A stretch of DNA of 43,065 nucleotides, from contig CANQHL010000003.1 of assembly GCA_947623775.1 (NCBI GenBank), positions 1 through 43,065 of the forward strand, in the 5' to 3' direction. The translations under genes and the position numbers were made by a program. The first letter of the stretch is position 1. The number at the start of each line of letters is the position of its first letter. Positions 22,671 through 31,613 of the stretch are shown piece by piece. This DNA comes from an uncultured Clostridia bacterium (GTDB lineage Bacteria > Bacillota > Clostridia > Christensenellales > UBA1242). The notes beneath the pieces are model-generated. The model ran no database searches. It saw only the letters and a list, made by a program, of their open reading frames with translations, and was not told where the DNA came from.

Positions 22671-23939
22671 TTAAATTTTTATTGCTTTAACCCCCTCTTT
22701 ATAAGGGCTTTCAAGCTTTACATTGATTATCTTCCCGACCAAGTTTTCATTTGAGGAAATGTAACATCTTATGTAATTTCGTGTGTACCCGGCATACTCA
22801 CCTTGCACCAACTCTTCAACCAAAACTTCTCCCATATGATTCAATGCGATGAATTCTGATTTTAATTTTTGATTTAACTCTTCAAAAATTTCAAGTCTTT
22901 CTTGTTTTATCTCGGGATTTAAATCCTTGTAAAGTTTTGCTGCGGCTGTTCCATCTCTTTGTGAATATTTGAATATATGCAACTGGCTAAACTTCATTTC
23001 CTTTACAAACTCAAAACTCTCATTGAAATTTTCTTCACTTTCAGACGGAAACCCTACTATTACATCAGTGGTTATTCCTGCTAATGGGAAGTATTTTCTT
23101 ATAAGTTTCACTGATGAAGCAAATTCCTCTTTTGTGTAGTGTCTGTTCATTTTCTTTAAAACATCATTGCAACCGCTTTGCAAAGACAAGTGAAAGTGTG
23201 GACAAAAATTTTTAAGTTTGCTTAGTCCCTCAATAAAGTTTTCTTCAATAAGCCCCTCTTCCATCGAACTTAATCTTAACCTTTTTCCGAAACCGTCCAG
23301 TGCTTTTAAAAGCGTCAACAATCCCCTTTCGCCATCAATTTTATAATCTGTCACATCAATCCCCGTGATTACAATTTCCTTTATCGAATCATCTAAATTT
23401 TTTACTTCATCAACAATTGACTGCAAACTTCGCGACCTGCTTCTTCCTCTCAAATATGGAATGATGCAATAACTGCAAAAATTATTGCACCCATCTTGTA
23501 TTTTTATATATGCTCTTGTCCGCGATTGGCAAGCAAAAGGCTCTTCTTGATATTGCAAAGGAAGTTCCTGCAAATCCTCCACTTTTTGCGGTGAAGATTG
23601 AGTTTTCAGTGAATTTAATAAATAATCTATAATTTTTTCTTTGCCGCTTGTACCCATCACAACTTCAACATCTTTTTCAATAAATTGTTTTGCGTTGTTT
23701 TGGCTGGCACACCCGCATACAAAAATTTTTGAACTTCTGTTGAATTTTTTGCATCTTGCAATCATTTGCCTTGATTTTTTCTCCGCTTCCTGTGTCACCG
23801 CACATGTGTTTATAATATAAACATCAGCAGTTTCCAATTTGTCTGTTGTTTTAAAACCAAGCGAATTAAGTTTTGTTATGAGTGCATCACTTTCATATTT
23901 GTTCACCTTGCACCCGAGCGTCATAACCGATACTTTCAT
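22671..23939 (-). CDS. mtaB: tRNA t6A37 methylthiotransferase MtaB
   Basis: 422 residues from the ATG at 23939 (MKVSVMTLGCKVNKYESD). Radical-SAM enzyme that converts t6A37 to ms2t6A37 in ANN-decoding tRNAs. Three N-terminal cluster cysteines (LGCKVN, INTCAV, VCGCASQ), the radical-SAM motif CNNFCSYC in DGCNNFCSYCIIPYLRG, and a C-terminal TRAM-like region (HMGEVLVEELVQGEYAGYTR). LGCKVN and TCAVT favour MtaB over MiaB. A longer frame from a TTG at 23999 is possible, but a promoter -10 box lies inside it, so the ATG is preferred and the transcript should be leaderless. Confidence 0.94.
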   Translation of the reverse strand: MKVSVMTLGCKVNKYESDALITKLNSLGFKTTDKLETADVYIINTCAVTQEAEKKSRQMIARCKKFNRSSKIFVCGCASQNNAKQFIEKDVEVVMGTSGKEKIIDYLLNSLKTQSSPQKVEDLQELPLQYQEEPFACQSRTRAYIKIQDGCNNFCSYCIIPYLRGRSRSRSLQSIVDEVKNLDDSIKEIVITGIDVTDYKIDGERGLLTLLKALDGFGKRLRLSSMEEGLIEENFIEGLSKLKNFCPHFHLSLQSGCNDVLKKMNRHYTKEEFASSVKLIRKYFPLAGITTDVIVGFPSESEENFNESFEFVKEMKFSQLHIFKYSQRDGTAAAKLYKDLNPEIKQERLEIFEELNQKLKSEFIALNHMGEVLVEELVQGEYAGYTRNYIRCYISSNENLVGKIINVKLESPYKEGVKAIKI

Positions 23940-23946
23940 AGAGATA

Positions 23947-23975
23947 ATTTTATCAGATTGTTTTTCAAAAATCAA
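23947..23975 (-). promoter_or_regulatory. mtaB promoter, leaderless spacing
   Basis: Reverse strand TTGATT (23970-23975), 17-base spacer, TAAAAT (23947-23952). Seven bases separate the -10 box from the ATG, and no ribosome site is visible. Confidence 0.65.
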
Positions 23976-24085
23976 CCTATTTTTGTTTTTATCTTTCAAG
24001 CGAATACATTTTTACATATAAATAAATTTAAAATAAAAATGATAAATAAATATAAAATGAAATAAAAGGATAAAATATTTTTATA

Positions 24086-24114
24086 TTGACTTTATAAAAT
24101 TAATAAAGTATACT
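24086..24114 (+). promoter_or_regulatory. Promoter of the YSEEI-tailed protein and lipoprotein operon
   Basis: TTGACT (24086-24091), 17-base spacer, TATACT (24109-24114), then ribosome site AAGGAG (24121-24126). Confidence 0.85.
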
Positions 24115-24132
24115 TAAAGTAAGGAGATAACT

Positions 24133-24630
24133 ATGAAAGAAATTTATATCAATGGCAAAAAAATTAAGCCGGTTACTTTTAATATGAATATAGATAATAA
24201 AATTTTTACAATCACCGATTGCGGGCATGAAATCATTATAAACAACGAATCCTATTATAGAGGAAGCAGATCAAGTTCATATCATAATGGTGATAACATT
24301 GAAATAAAAGATTTTAAAGTTTTTATCAATCGCTATCCCGTACCGCTAGGAGATGGTATATTTAATCTTGTTGGCAACGGATATGAAAATCATATAAAAA
24401 TTGACGGCAAGGAGTTCACCGTCAAAGATTGCGGAAGAGAATATAAGGTTAATGATAAAATTATATTCAAAGACATTCCATGCAGCATTTGCGGATGGTT
24501 TGGATGTATAGAATGTGTTGACGGCATTCTGGTAATCAATGATGAACCTATATCATTTAATGGTCGAATTAGTGACTATTCTACTGATGACGACGATGAA
24601 TATTCTGAAGAAATTTGCCAAGACGAATAG
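24133..24630 (+). CDS. Beta-rich Cys-containing protein with the array's C-terminal tag
   Basis: 165 residues, no hydrophobic helix. Two related halves: KIFTITDCGHEIIINNES (23-40) and KEFTVKDCGREYKVNDKI (93-110) share F-T-[IV]-x-D-C-G-x-E, so the protein arose by internal duplication. A C-x2-C-x4-C-x2-C cluster (C117, C120, C125, C128) could bind a metal. The C-terminus is an acidic run (TDDDDE, 151-156) then YSEEICQDE, matching the tail of the membrane-protein array at 3.1-9.0 kb, although the bodies are unrelated. Co-transcribed with the lipoprotein 15 bases downstream. No family recognised. Confidence 0.85.
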   Translation: MKEIYINGKKIKPVTFNMNIDNKIFTITDCGHEIIINNESYYRGSRSSSYHNGDNIEIKDFKVFINRYPVPLGDGIFNLVGNGYENHIKIDGKEFTVKDCGREYKVNDKIIFKDIPCSICGWFGCIECVDGILVINDEPISFNGRISDYSTDDDDEYSEEICQDE

Positions 24631-24645
24631 ATTGCAGGAGAAAAA

Positions 24646-26901
24646 ATGAAAAAATTTATAAACTATTTTATGGCTATCGCAATTTTCATGTGTTGTGGCA
24701 TTATTCTTTTTGCTTGCAATAAAAAAGAATACAGCATAACTGTGCAGGAATGCGAACATGGTGAAATTTTTGTTGACAATTCCGCTCGTGCGGGTGAAGA
24801 AGTATATTTTGATGCTCAACCTGAAACAGGTTACACATTGACAAAAATTACATACAATAATAGAGTTATTGAGGGTGACCACTTTACAATGCCAGAAAAA
24901 GATGTCGTTTTGCGTGCAACTTTTACAAAATCATTTGAAATTACAATCAACAACACTCAAAATGGAACTGTAACTGTTGGCAATCAAACTTATACAGGTG
25001 GTGACAAAATTTATCTGTCAATTTCACCTGCAAGTGGATATAAACTAAAACATTTAGATGCAAATGTTTCAATAAACATGGAATTTAACATTGGCGAAGA
25101 ACTGAAATACTATTTTATAATGCCTAATTTTGACGTGCAAATCACCCCCGTTTTTGAAAGAATTTATACAATATCGGTCGCACCCGATATTGCACACGGC
25201 TATATCAGTGTGCTTAATGAGGCATTTGCCGGTGATCAAGTGGAAATCATGGTTATTCCCGACGAAAACTACGCAATAAAAACCTTATCCATAAACGGAA
25301 CAAATTACTTCCCTGCAAACAACACTTTCTCTTTCACTATGCCAAACACAAACGTTTTGATTTCCGCCGAATTTGAAACGGCTCAAACAGATACTTTTTA
25401 TAATGTAAACGTTATACAAGCAAATAATGGCACAATTGCCGTCAATAAAACAACCGCAAAATTCGGAGATACAATTGTTGTCACCTTAACTCCAAGTAAT
25501 GGATTTAAAGTTAAGCATATCTTAATAAATAACACCCCGACCGTTATAGAAAACAATGTTTTCTCCTTCCTAATGCCTAACTTTGAAATCACAATTTCCG
25601 CAGTCTTTGAAAATGCAATCATTTCAGATAGTTTCAATGCCATTTCTATGGTCCATGTTGACGACAACTCATCATACGATGAAATTTACTATAAAAACAA
25701 CTTCATAAACATTGAAGAAAATAAATTTAAATGCGGATATTATGATGGAGAAAAATATTGTGTACATACGCTTAATTATCAAATTTTAAACAACCAAATT
25801 ATTTTACAAACAACAGCCCCTTTCCTAAGCGAACTTACAATAACCATTGAAAGCGGAAGATTGATTGTTGGCAATGATGATGTTTCATTAACCTATGAAC
25901 GTGTTGAAGATTTCGACATGCCTCACGGCGTTTATACATCACCTGAAACAATTTCCGATCAAACTATTCAATTTGAATATGTTTTCCAAAGCAATGGCAA
26001 TATAATCTCGATTGCAGATGTCCAAAACCATGTTTCCGGAGATGAAATTGGTAAAGCAAATATTTACGGCAACATAATGATTATTGAAAATGTAAATTAT
26101 GATATTTCAAACTACGAAGTCTATGTTGGAAAACTTTCCAAACTTCAACAATCTTATATCTGGGATTTTTACAACTTCTATTACACCGATGATTATTATC
26201 AATATTTCCATGATCCAAAAACATTCACCTACAAAAATGATTTTGATGAAACAACCTACACTTACAACAATGAAACACTCAGCGGTTATTTGCCAGAAAA
26301 AGACAAATTTATAAGAATCACAGGCAATCTTGTAACTTTTGGAGCATATATTTATGAAACACTTGAGGATTATGGCACATATGAGGGATTTCTATATCTT
26401 GAATATCTTCCAGCCACAATAGACGGAAACAATATTTCTGTACAAGTTCCAATTCCATTTAGCGAGCAAAGTTGCATAGTCACCATTAATGCCACACTCA
26501 GCCAGGACAAGCAAACGCTCACAGTGAATTTTATGGATGAAGAGATAATTTTCACACTTACTGAAAATATAGAATTTTCCAGTGGAACATATCAGCGAAC
26601 CGAAGTTTTGAGCGGCTCTGCAACCAATCTTATAACTGATGTTATTGACGAAGATGGAAATGTTACTGAAAGAGTTACTTATCAAGATGTTACAACAGAT
26701 AGCGAATATATTGGAAGATTTAAAGTGTTTGGCAACATTTGTGTTTTGCTCGGTGTTGATGAATCATTTGGCATATTCGTTGGCAAAGGACAAATTTCAA
26801 GTAATGTGGCAACATGGAGTGGAATTAATTTTTATGTTGAACGCTCAACTCAAGAATTTACAACAGACGAATTTCATTTTAATTACAATAAAATTGCATA
26901 A
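24646..26901 (+). CDS. Surface lipoprotein with four InlB-type B-repeats
   Basis: 751 residues. Lipoprotein signal peptide: basic start, hydrophobic ~8-23, lipobox LFAC with C24, so it is lipid-anchored outside the membrane. Residues ~28-322 hold four divergent InlB-type B-repeats (each with G-x-[IV] near the start, a GY/GF-x-[LV]-K-x-[IL] strand, and F-[TSI]-MP-x-x-[DNE]-[VI]). The C-terminal ~430 residues contain repeated beta-rich modules beginning G-[VT]-Y, perhaps lipocalin-like. It may serve in adhesion or ligand binding at the surface; the ligand is unknown. Ribosome site AGGAG. Shares an operon with the YSEEI-tagged protein. Confidence 0.88.
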   Translation: MKKFINYFMAIAIFMCCGIILFACNKKEYSITVQECEHGEIFVDNSARAGEEVYFDAQPETGYTLTKITYNNRVIEGDHFTMPEKDVVLRATFTKSFEITINNTQNGTVTVGNQTYTGGDKIYLSISPASGYKLKHLDANVSINMEFNIGEELKYYFIMPNFDVQITPVFERIYTISVAPDIAHGYISVLNEAFAGDQVEIMVIPDENYAIKTLSINGTNYFPANNTFSFTMPNTNVLISAEFETAQTDTFYNVNVIQANNGTIAVNKTTAKFGDTIVVTLTPSNGFKVKHILINNTPTVIENNVFSFLMPNFEITISAVFENAIISDSFNAISMVHVDDNSSYDEIYYKNNFINIEENKFKCGYYDGEKYCVHTLNYQILNNQIILQTTAPFLSELTITIESGRLIVGNDDVSLTYERVEDFDMPHGVYTSPETISDQTIQFEYVFQSNGNIISIADVQNHVSGDEIGKANIYGNIMIIENVNYDISNYEVYVGKLSKLQQSYIWDFYNFYYTDDYYQYFHDPKTFTYKNDFDETTYTYNNETLSGYLPEKDKFIRITGNLVTFGAYIYETLEDYGTYEGFLYLEYLPATIDGNNISVQVPIPFSEQSCIVTINATLSQDKQTLTVNFMDEEIIFTLTENIEFSSGTYQRTEVLSGSATNLITDVIDEDGNVTERVTYQDVTTDSEYIGRFKVFGNICVLLGVDESFGIFVGKGQISSNVATWSGINFYVERSTQEFTTDEFHFNYNKIA

Positions 26902-26968
26902 GCAAACTTTTAAAATGTTTTGCTCCCCGATTTCAACATAAAATCAAAAGTTTTATATCACGATAAAT

Positions 26969-27025
26969 AAAAAAAGAGAGGAATTTGAAACGGCTATCTT
27001 TAGCACACAAACTCCTCGCTTTTTT
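26969..27025 (+). terminator. Terminator of the lipoprotein operon
   Basis: Long imperfect stem: A-run plus GAGAGGAATTTG pairs with CAAACTCCTCGC plus T-run, with two mismatches and a ~20-base loop. Confidence 0.85.
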
Positions 27026-27262
27026 ATTTTCCTCGCTTTTTTCCTCGTTTTTTTAATTTACTCGTCTTGTATTTTTTGTCTTTTTTAAATTTACTCGTCT
27101 TGTATTTTTCTTCCCTCGCTTTTTAAATTTACTTTCCCAGTATTTCCCCTTTCTCGCTTTTTTATACCTACATATTGTATCATCTTTTACTCGTCTGTTA
27201 TTTTCCTCTTTAAATTCTATTTATCTACTAATTTTTATTTTCCGTCCTCGTTTTTAATTACT
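27011..27262. repeat. Pyrimidine-rich degenerate repeat tract, gene-free
   Basis: About 250 bases between convergent genes made of imperfect copies of CTCGCTTTTTT and of TTTACTCGTCTTGTATTTTT (at ~27058 and ~27108, with shorter relics ~27190 and ~27250). The plus strand is almost free of G. The first unit type equals the right arm of the preceding terminator, so the tract may have grown by duplication of terminator pieces. No gene is seen in it. Confidence 0.7.
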
Positions 27263-27267
27263 CCGCT

Positions 27268-29319
27268 TTATTCTTTTATCTTTTTTGTCGATTTGTCAAA
27301 GCGTTTGTACTTCAATGCACGCATACTGTTTAGAACGGCAAGTAATGTTACCCCAACATCTGCAAACACGGCTACAAGCATACCCGTAACACCTGCGGCA
27401 CCGAGAGACAACACAACAATTTTTACAAGGGCCGACAAAATAATGTTTTCCCAGACTATTTTCCTTGTATATTTGGATATTTTTATTGCCGACATTATCT
27501 TTTCAGGATTATCATCAACGATAACCACATCACTTGCCTCAATACTTGCCGGACTGCCATTTATTCCCATGGAAAATCCCACACTTGCAAGGGTTAATGA
27601 TGGTGCATCATTTATTCCGTCACCAACATAACCAATCTTTTCACCTTTTTCTTGGCACTGTTTTATATAATCATATTTATCCTGCGGTAAAAGATTGGAT
27701 TTTGCCTCGTCAACACCAATTTCTTTTGCAACTTTTTCAACGCTTTCACTGTTGTCCCCTGATAATAACAACGTTTTTATCCCCATTTCCTTCAACCCTC
27801 TGCAAGCACTCTTCGAGGACTCCTTAACCGTGTCACTTAATTCAATTTGCCCGATTTTAATATCGTTTTTATATAGTTCTATACATGTTGTCTTTAAATT
27901 TTTGTCTTTTCTACCCACAAAATAAGAATCATTGTTGTATGAATATTCAATACCCGCTCCGGCAATTTCATGAACGTTGTCCACCTGCTGCAACTTTCTT
28001 TTACATGAATTTGTTATTGCTTTGGCAAGAGGATGAAGAGAATTTTGCTCGCCTAATGCACTTAGATAAATTATTTCTTCCTCATTTAACCCACCAAAAC
28101 TTTGTACCTTTTTAATTTCAAATTGTCCAGTTGTCAATGTTCCCGTTTTATCAAATGCGATTTTATTTAGTCCGGCACACGCGTCAAGAAAGTTTGAACC
28201 TTTTATAAGCATACCATGTTTGCTTGCATTCCCGAGGCCGGAAAAATACGATAATGGCACGGATATTGCAAAGGCACACGGGCATGACACAACCAAGAAA
28301 ATTAGTCCACGATAAAGTGCAAGTTGGAAATCTTTTGTGACAATCCACACAATACCTAAAACGATTAATGCAACAACCACAACACCAAGGGTGTACCATC
28401 TTGTTATTTTTGATATGAAAGTTTCGGTTTTTGACTTGTTTTCAGAAGCATTTTCAACCAAATTCATTATTTTGCTTACTGTGCTATCCTTATACTCACT
28501 TGTGGTTTTTATTTCAAGTGTGCCGTCAAGAACAATTCCGCCCGAAAGTATTTCTTCGCCCTCCCCCCTCTGCACAGGCACGCTTTCTCCTGTAAGACTT
28601 TGATTGTCAACAAGCACATTTCCTCGCAAAATAATTCCATCAAGTGGCACTTTCTCTCCTGCATGAACAAATATGATGTTTCCTATTGCGACTTCTTCCG
28701 GTTTTACCTTTTTCTCTTGCCCGTCAACTAAGATATTGGCATATTCCGGTTGAAGGCGAACAAGGCTTTCTATACTTCTTCGGCTTCTGTTTACTGCAAG
28801 ATTTTCAAAAATCTTTCCCGTCGTGTATAGAGCAATCACCATAAGCCCCTCCATATGCTCACTTATAACCGATGCGCCAATAACCGAAATTGTAATTAAA
28901 AGATTTTCATTAATTATTCCCTTTAATAACAGTCGGAACGCTTTCAGATATGTTTTCCAACCTAAAAGCAATGCACTTATAGTATAAAGGGACCAATATA
29001 GCCAAACAGGCATATTGCATAAGAAAAGCACTATGCCAAGTGCAACCCCGACAAGCAGAAAGGCAACATCTATAAGCAAATTTAATTTATTTTTATTTTC
29101 TTTCTCTCCCTCCGTTATTTTGGCTCGGGGTTCTAACTTTTTTGTTAATAATTTTATATCTTTGAGGGCTTTTTCGGGATTTTCGCTGTCGAAAACAAGC
29201 GAATTTTTTATAAAATCAATTTGTGCATTTGCCACACCATCTATTTTATTTAACTCTTTTTGCAAACTTATTGCACAATTCGGACAATCAAGCCCGACAA
29301 TTTTCACTTTACTTTGCAT
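27268..29319 (-). CDS. P1B-type heavy-metal efflux ATPase (Zn/Cd/Pb type)
   Basis: 683 residues. One N-terminal HMA domain with the metal pair GLDCPNC (C12, C15), eight predicted membrane helices, the ion-site motif SCPCA (CPC at 346-348), actuator TGES (~243), phosphorylation motif DKTGTLTTG with D390, and GDGINDAP. The Asp in the last membrane region (ADVGVTLLAVLNSMRAL) is typical of the Zn/Cd/Pb (ZntA/CadA) subgroup rather than copper pumps. Overlaps the upstream ArsR-type gene by 11 bases, so it is induced by the metal through that repressor. The exact metal is inferred. Confidence 0.94.
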   Translation of the reverse strand: MQSKVKIVGLDCPNCAISLQKELNKIDGVANAQIDFIKNSLVFDSENPEKALKDIKLLTKKLEPRAKITEGEKENKNKLNLLIDVAFLLVGVALGIVLFLCNMPVWLYWSLYTISALLLGWKTYLKAFRLLLKGIINENLLITISVIGASVISEHMEGLMVIALYTTGKIFENLAVNRSRRSIESLVRLQPEYANILVDGQEKKVKPEEVAIGNIIFVHAGEKVPLDGIILRGNVLVDNQSLTGESVPVQRGEGEEILSGGIVLDGTLEIKTTSEYKDSTVSKIMNLVENASENKSKTETFISKITRWYTLGVVVVALIVLGIVWIVTKDFQLALYRGLIFLVVSCPCAFAISVPLSYFSGLGNASKHGMLIKGSNFLDACAGLNKIAFDKTGTLTTGQFEIKKVQSFGGLNEEEIIYLSALGEQNSLHPLAKAITNSCKRKLQQVDNVHEIAGAGIEYSYNNDSYFVGRKDKNLKTTCIELYKNDIKIGQIELSDTVKESSKSACRGLKEMGIKTLLLSGDNSESVEKVAKEIGVDEAKSNLLPQDKYDYIKQCQEKGEKIGYVGDGINDAPSLTLASVGFSMGINGSPASIEASDVVIVDDNPEKIMSAIKISKYTRKIVWENIILSALVKIVVLSLGAAGVTGMLVAVFADVGVTLLAVLNSMRALKYKRFDKSTKKIKE

Positions 29320-29683
29320 TCTTTTTCTCCATAACGTGTTCTATGCTTATTTCAAATACTTCGCGAACATGATTGTCTGCAAGAGAATAATAAACCTCTT
29401 TCCCCTGCCTGCGGCTTTTTACAAGAGCCATTTCTTTGAGATTTTGTAATTGATGCGAAACGGCCGACTTGGTCATATTTAAAAGTGCAGATATATCGCA
29501 TACACATAGTTCAGCATTGTCAAGTGCATTTATGATTTTTATTCTCGTACTATCCGACAATGCCTTATAAAAATCGGCTATATCAAGCAAAATCTCATCA
29601 TTCAACATCACTTCTCTCACATTATTTACATTTTCACCATGAATTATATTGCAATCACATGAAACACATTTGCATTTTGTCAT
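29309..29683 (-). CDS. ArsR/SmtB-family metal-sensing repressor (CadC-like)
   Basis: 124 residues. Winged-helix dimeric repressor. DNA recognition region ISALLNMTKSAVSHQLQNLK; the alpha3N metal site motif ELCVCD (~58-63) is present, and the Cys-rich N-terminus KCKCVSCDC adds thiols as in CadC, which binds Cd/Pb/Zn. Controls itself and the ATPase, whose start overlaps its end. Two inverted repeats in the promoter are its likely operators. Ribosome site AAAGGAG. Confidence 0.94.
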   Translation of the reverse strand: MTKCKCVSCDCNIIHGENVNNVREVMLNDEILLDIADFYKALSDSTRIKIINALDNAELCVCDISALLNMTKSAVSHQLQNLKEMALVKSRRQGKEVYYSLADNHVREVFEISIEHVMEKKNAK

Positions 29684-29700
29684 TTTTACTCCTTTAAACG

Positions 29701-29755
29701 GTTGAATAATTGTTCAACCATTATCATTATAGTTGAATTTATATTCAACTGTCAA
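29701..29755 (-). promoter_or_regulatory. Metal operon promoter with two ArsR-type operators
   Basis: Reverse strand TTGACA (29750-29755), 18-base spacer, TATAAT (29726-29731). The spacer is filled by a perfect palindrome AGTTGAAT-TTAT-ATTCAACT (29731-29750). A second, GTTGAA-TAATTG-TTCAAC (29701-29718), lies downstream of the -10. Repressor bound to the first would block polymerase directly. Confidence 0.9.
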
Positions 29756-29769
29756 CTGTTTTTAAAAAA

Positions 29770-29796
29770 AATTATAAACTTTTTTTGTTTATAATT
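29770..29796 (-). terminator. Terminator of the COG2509 oxidoreductase gene
   Basis: AATTATAAAC / GTTTATAATT with a seven-base loop and T-run on the reverse strand. It may also act on the other strand. Confidence 0.75.
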
Positions 29797-29839
29797 CTTT
29801 TTTCTTATTATTTAATTCTTTTCCTTATTCATTTAAATG

Positions 29840-29902
29840 AAAATTGAAACTTCTTAATTATAGTCTTATAAATAAAAATTGAAACTTCTTAATCACAGTC
29901 TT
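29840..29902. repeat. Direct repeat, period 35
   Basis: AAAATTGAAACTTCTTAAT (29840-29858) is repeated at 29875-29893; both copies are followed by a near-identical (T/C)(A)TAGTCTT-type end. It lies downstream of the COG2509 gene stop. No function assigned. Confidence 0.65.
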
Positions 29903-29924
29903 GCACAATTTCTTGTACACTAAC

Positions 29925-31304
29925 TTAATCGTTATTGTAAGAATTAACAATTTCCTGTGCCACAAACACGCCACTTGCCGATGCCTGAGAAAGCGAATGC
30001 GTCACTCCACTTCCGTCGCCTATCACATACAATCCCGGATAACGAGTTTGGAGTTTGCCGTCAACTTCAACGTGCATATTATAAAATTTAACTTCAACCC
30101 CATAAAGCAAAGTATCATCATTTGCTGTTCCTGGTGCAACCTTATCCAAAGCATAAATCATTTCAATTATGCCATCAAGAATTCTCTTTGGCAAAACCAA
30201 ACTTAAATCCCCCGGTGTGGCTTGCAATGTTGGAGTTATAAACGCATCGTCCATTCGTTTTTGTGTGGAACGTCGTCCTCTTACAAGGTCGCCAAAGCGT
30301 TGAACAATTACGCCACCGCCAAGCATGTTGCTTAATCTTGCTATTGCTTCACCATAGCCATTTGAATCTTTAAAAGGTTCGGAAAAAGTTTTTGTCACAA
30401 GCAGTGCAAAATTTGTGTTGTTTGTTTGCTTAGATGCCTCTTCATAACTGTGTCCATTTACAGTGATTATGCCATTTGTGTTTTCATTTACAACAGCACC
30501 CTTAGGATTCATACAGAAAGTACGCACCTTGTCACCATATTTCTTAGTGCAATAAACAATTTTGCTTTCATACAACTCATCTGTTATATTTGAAAAGACT
30601 TCATAAGGCAATTCAACACGCACGCCTATATCAACACGATTGGATTTTACCGGAATGTCAAGTTCATTGCAAACTTGTTCCATCCACTTGCTTCCGCTTC
30701 TGCCAACTGAAACTATACATTTTGTACATTTAAAATTAGCATTTTTGCATTCGATTTCATATCCTTTTTCACAAACTTTTATTGATTTTACCGGTGTATC
30801 GAAGTAAAAATCCACTTTTTCTTTCAATTCTTTATACAAATTTTCCAAAACAATATAATTAACATCTGTGCCAAGGTGACGCACCGAGGCATCAAGCAAG
30901 TGCAAATCATGTTGTATGCAAATTTTCTTGAAATTGGTCCCAGCTGTTGAAAACAACTTTATTCCCTGCCCACCATGTGCCAAATTTATGTCGTCAACAT
31001 AACGCATAAGTTCAAGTGCTTTTTCCTTGCCAATGTATTCATATAAAGTTCCGCCAAAATCATTTGTAATGTTATACTTTCCATCAGAAAAAGCTCCGGC
31101 ACCACCAAAACCACTCATTATAGAGCAAGTTTTGCACTTTATACAACTTTTAATGTCTTTGCCATTTATCGGACATCTTCTTTTGCTAAGTTCATGGCCA
31201 GCCTCAAACACGGCAACCTTTAAATCCGGCCTTTTGCCAATGATTTCATAAGCGGAAAATATTCCTCCTGGTCCCGCTCCGATTATTGCAACATCATAAT
31301 TCAT
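29925..31304 (-). CDS. COG2509-type FAD-dependent oxidoreductase
   Basis: 459 residues from the ATG at 31304 (MNYDVAIIGAGPGGIFSAYE), preceded by AAGGAGG; a longer frame lacks it. N-terminal FAD-binding GAGPGG (9-14), a Cys-rich segment CPINGKDIKSCIKCKTCSIM (~45-64) and SGFGGAGAFSDGKYN, and C-terminal FAD closure YVIGDGSGVTHSLSQA. These are the marks of the uncharacterised FAD-dependent dehydrogenase family COG2509. The four Cys in C-x8-C-x2-C-x2-C could bind a metal or a cluster. Substrate unknown. Confidence 0.88.
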   Translation of the reverse strand: MNYDVAIIGAGPGGIFSAYEIIGKRPDLKVAVFEAGHELSKRRCPINGKDIKSCIKCKTCSIMSGFGGAGAFSDGKYNITNDFGGTLYEYIGKEKALELMRYVDDINLAHGGQGIKLFSTAGTNFKKICIQHDLHLLDASVRHLGTDVNYIVLENLYKELKEKVDFYFDTPVKSIKVCEKGYEIECKNANFKCTKCIVSVGRSGSKWMEQVCNELDIPVKSNRVDIGVRVELPYEVFSNITDELYESKIVYCTKKYGDKVRTFCMNPKGAVVNENTNGIITVNGHSYEEASKQTNNTNFALLVTKTFSEPFKDSNGYGEAIARLSNMLGGGVIVQRFGDLVRGRRSTQKRMDDAFITPTLQATPGDLSLVLPKRILDGIIEMIYALDKVAPGTANDDTLLYGVEVKFYNMHVEVDGKLQTRYPGLYVIGDGSGVTHSLSQASASGVFVAQEIVNSYNND

Positions 31305-31330
31305 AAATTCCTCCTTATTTTGCACCTTTC

Positions 31331-31379
31331 AAAATTAAAAATGCCTGATTAACTACAAAACCAAGCATTTTTTAATTTT
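31331..31379 (-). terminator. Possible terminator downstream of the ART-like gene
   Basis: AAAATTAAAAATGC (31331-31344) pairs with GCATTTTTTAATTTT (31365-31379), a 14-bp AT-rich stem. It lies in the 309-base gap 31305-31613, which otherwise contains no gene. Confidence 0.55.
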
Positions 31380-31613
31380 AAATCAACATTTTTCTCATCA
31401 CAAGCAATATTATAACATAAATCATATAAATTTGTATTCATTTTTACGAAAAAATTTAATTTATTTTAATTTTTTTTGAATTTTTTCTTAAAACAATGTC
31501 CATATCATACAAAAATTCAATTTTTTCTCTATTTTACCCTTGCATCACCAAAGAAAATGGCTGACTTGCCGTAAATTTTACTTGCTGCTAGAAGCATCTA
31601 CACATGAAAACAT

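Noticed and set aside
23940..23999. Longer mtaB start at a TTG codon
   Set aside because: The added 20 residues are Lys/Asn-rich and contain the promoter -10 and -35 boxes; family members start at MKVSV-like sequence.
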